The notes beneath the pieces are model-generated. The model worked only from the letters and a program-made list of their open reading frames with translations, did no database searches and had not been told where the DNA came from. A DNA stretch of 64,000 bases, from the NCBI RefSeq assembly GCF_003946115.1, contig NZ_RHOH01000008.1:1-64000 (forward strand), read 5' to 3'. A program made the translations under genes and the position numbers. Positions 62,176 to 64,000 of this stretch are shown here, one piece after another. The stretch's first letter is position 1. Every line of letters begins with the position of its first letter. The stretch is from Lacticaseibacillus daqingensis. Its GTDB lineage: Bacteria > Bacillota > Bacilli > Lactobacillales > Lactobacillaceae.

Positions 62176-63753
62176 GTGCAAAATGACCAGATGAAAACGC
62201 TGATGAAAGGCGCGTGGCTGTTGAGCCTCACAGGGCTCATCGCCAAGCTGCTCAGCGCGGTGTACCGCGTGCCGTTCCAGAATTTGGTCGGTGACACGGG
62301 TTTTTACGTGTACCAGCAGGTGTACCCGCTGTACGGCATCGGGATGACGTTTGCGCTGTCCGGCTTTCCGGTGTTCATCTCTAAGTTGATCGCGGAGGCG
62401 CGCGAGCCGGAAACCCAGGCAGAGATCACGCATCATGCGCTGGTTTTGATGACGTGGCTGGCGGCGGGGATGTTCCTCGTCTTGGAGCTGGGGGCCGATT
62501 TGATCGCGCGCCTGATGGCGGATGCGGCGCTGGCCCCAATTATCCGCAGCGTGGGGTTGATGTTTCTCACGATGCCGGTGCTGGCCACAGCGCGCGGCTA
62601 CTTCCAAGGCACCTTTGATATGACCAAAACGGCGGTCAGTCAGGTCGTCGAGCAGGTGGTGCGCGTCGCGGTGATCCTGATCGCGGCGTGGATCGCGGTG
62701 CACCGCGGCTGGGACCCGTACCGCATGGGCGCGTGGGCGATGAGCGGTGCGTTTTTCGGCGGATTAGCGGCGCTGGCCACGGTGTGGTGGGCGTACGCCA
62801 AGGTGTTCCGCGGCAAACACTTCGCCTTTGCCGGCTTCAACCATTACCTCGCGCTATTTCGGCGCTTCCTGCACGAAGGTGGCTCGATCGCGCTGTTTGC
62901 CACGATGCTGATCGTGCTGCAGCTGATCGACAGCTTTACCGTCACGCGCGGGTTGGCCGCGCAAGGCGTGGTCCCGGAAACCGCCAAGGCGCTCAAAGGG
63001 GTGTACGACCGCGGCCAGCCGCTGGTGCAACTGGGGCTGGTGGTGGCCACCTCGCTATCGGCAACGCTTTTGCCGAGCCTGACGCGCTCGTTTGCCAAGG
63101 GGCAGATGACCACGTTCCTCACCACGGCGCGGCAGTTGATCCACTTCAACCTGTCGCTGTCACTGGCGGCGGCCAGCGGGCTGATCGCCTTGATGCCAGC
63201 CATCAACTGGTTGCTGTTCGGGGACATGGCAGACAAGACCACGCTGCGCATTTACACGCTGAGCATCGTGCTGGTGGCGATGGTCAACGCGTACAACGCC
63301 ATTTTGCAAAGCCTTAACCGCTTCCGCATCACGACGTACGCGCTGATCGCAGGCTTCGTGCTCAAGCTGGTGATCAACCAGCCGATGGTGATGCTGTACG
63401 GCACTAAGGGTGCGGCGATCGCCACCGTGCTGAGCCTGGCGGTGATCCTCGTCCTGTTGTATATCCAGCTACCGGACGTGATTCGACGCCCGGACCCGCG
63501 CCAATTCGAGCTGCGGCTGTTTCTGGTGATCAGCATCATGAGCGTCACGGTGCACGAGATCGCGATCCATTATGTGCTCCAGTCGCGCATGGATGTGCTG
63601 AACCTGGTGGCGATCACCGTGCCGACCGGCGTGGTGCTTTACGTGGTGCTGGCGGCGGTGCTGAAGCTGTATACTGTCCGCGAGGTCCTGTCGATCCCGC
63701 TGGGGCGCCGATTCATGAAGTTTTGGACCAAATTAACGCAACGGAAAGGATAA
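62176..63753 (+). CDS. Polysaccharide flippase, MurJ/MATE-type (YtgP-like)
   Basis: A 525-residue membrane protein with about fourteen hydrophobic segments. WLLSLTGLIAKLLSAVYRVPFQNLVGDTGFYVYQQVYPLYG is the typical opening, and GYFQGTFDMTKTAVSQVVEQ follows. Such proteins move lipid-linked wall precursors or polysaccharide units across the membrane. The GTG at 62176 is chosen because AAAGGAGGG ends seven bases before it; the longer frame to 62131 has no site. It belongs to the pth-mfd cluster. Confidence 0.9.
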   Translation: MQNDQMKTLMKGAWLLSLTGLIAKLLSAVYRVPFQNLVGDTGFYVYQQVYPLYGIGMTFALSGFPVFISKLIAEAREPETQAEITHHALVLMTWLAAGMFLVLELGADLIARLMADAALAPIIRSVGLMFLTMPVLATARGYFQGTFDMTKTAVSQVVEQVVRVAVILIAAWIAVHRGWDPYRMGAWAMSGAFFGGLAALATVWWAYAKVFRGKHFAFAGFNHYLALFRRFLHEGGSIALFATMLIVLQLIDSFTVTRGLAAQGVVPETAKALKGVYDRGQPLVQLGLVVATSLSATLLPSLTRSFAKGQMTTFLTTARQLIHFNLSLSLAAASGLIALMPAINWLLFGDMADKTTLRIYTLSIVLVAMVNAYNAILQSLNRFRITTYALIAGFVLKLVINQPMVMLYGTKGAAIATVLSLAVILVLLYIQLPDVIRRPDPRQFELRLFLVISIMSVTVHEIAIHYVLQSRMDVLNLVAITVPTGVVLYVVLAAVLKLYTVREVLSIPLGRRFMKFWTKLTQRKG

Positions 63754-63756
63754 CTC

Positions 63757-64000
63757 ATGCGATTAGATAAATTTTTGAAGGTATCGCGCATCATCAAGCG
63801 GCGGACAGTGGCCAAGGAGATCGCAGATAAGGGCCGCATCACGATCAACGGCAAGCTGGCGAAATCATCCAGTGATGTCGCGATCGGGGATGTGCTCGTC
63901 ATCGCCTTTGGCAACAAGACACTGACCGTGAAGGTGCAAGCGCTGGTCGAAACAACGAAAAAAGAGTTGGCCAACGACATGTACACGGTCGAAAGTGAGA
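63757..64000 (+). CDS. rqcP: S4-domain RNA-binding protein, RqcP/YabO-like (cut by the window end)
   Basis: ATG 63757 follows GGAAAGGA and the frame runs off the end of the window. The visible 81 residues, [20 protein letters not shown] then [12 protein letters not shown] and [18 protein letters not shown], are an S4 RNA-binding domain. YabO/RqcP helps ribosome-associated quality control by tRNA positioning on the 50S subunit. It follows mfd and the flippase as in other Bacilli. Confidence 0.88.
   Translation, partial: MRLDKFLKVSRIIKRRTVAKEIADKGRITINGKLAKSSSDVAIGDVLVIAFGNKTLTVKVQALVETTKKELANDMYTVESE

Overview
The window looks like chromosomal DNA from a high-GC lactic acid bacterium of the Lactobacillaceae, probably near the Lacticaseibacillus (L. 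casei) group. The reasons are an L-lactate dehydrogenase followed by pth, mfd, a MurJ/MATE-type flippase and an S4-domain gene; an acpS-alr pair with a PemIK/MazEF-type toxin-antitoxin just downstream; LPxTG surface proteins; an Rgg regulator; mannose-family PTS components; and strong AGGAGG ribosome binding sites with frequent GTG/TTG starts. No species can be named from sequence alone.

Positions 1-14,000 are an accessory region. They hold a TetR gene with an in-frame stop, an AT-rich gene carrying a HEPN-type RX4H motif, HIT and HAD enzymes, a DUF2785 protein, four GNAT acetyltransferases, an ArsR/DJ-1 pair, a quinone oxidoreductase and an SDR, a membrane protein gene apparently split by an amber codon, an XRE membrane regulator and a solitary AAA ATPase. 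Positions 14,000-31,500 hold a TetM-like ribosomal protection GTPase, a proline iminopeptidase, cardiolipin synthase, a divergent MFS/Rgg pair, an aquaporin, an LPxTG GH20 hexosaminidase, an aldo/keto reductase and a tightly overlapping ppx-ppk-ppx polyphosphate operon.

Positions 31,537-37,978 form the most striking unit. A LacI-type repressor is divergent from a five-gene operon: PTS IIC, PTS IID, a cytoplasmic Cys-type sulfatase, a TauE/SafE-type anion exporter and a radical SAM sulfatase-maturating enzyme. Read together, it would import a sulfated sugar through the PTS, remove the sulfate inside the cell and export the anion. IIA and IIB are absent and must come from elsewhere.

Positions 38,000-52,700 hold a RibD-like reductase, a possible small RNA, a SUKH protein, murF, cshA, acpS-alr, a 1,543-residue mucin-binding-type adhesin with nearly identical 119-residue repeats, and the toxin-antitoxin pair. 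Positions 52,700-64,000 hold an unusual HTH / low-complexity linker / DUF3800 protein, queT with a possible preQ1 riboswitch, a CBS-domain protein, ldh, pth, mfd, the flippase and a truncated S4-domain gene.

A dispersed palindromic repeat with GAGGCTGAGACA ends occurs in three clear copies and one decayed copy, mostly between convergent genes, where it could end transcription in both directions. A roughly 55-bp module inside one copy recurs separately near 17,550.
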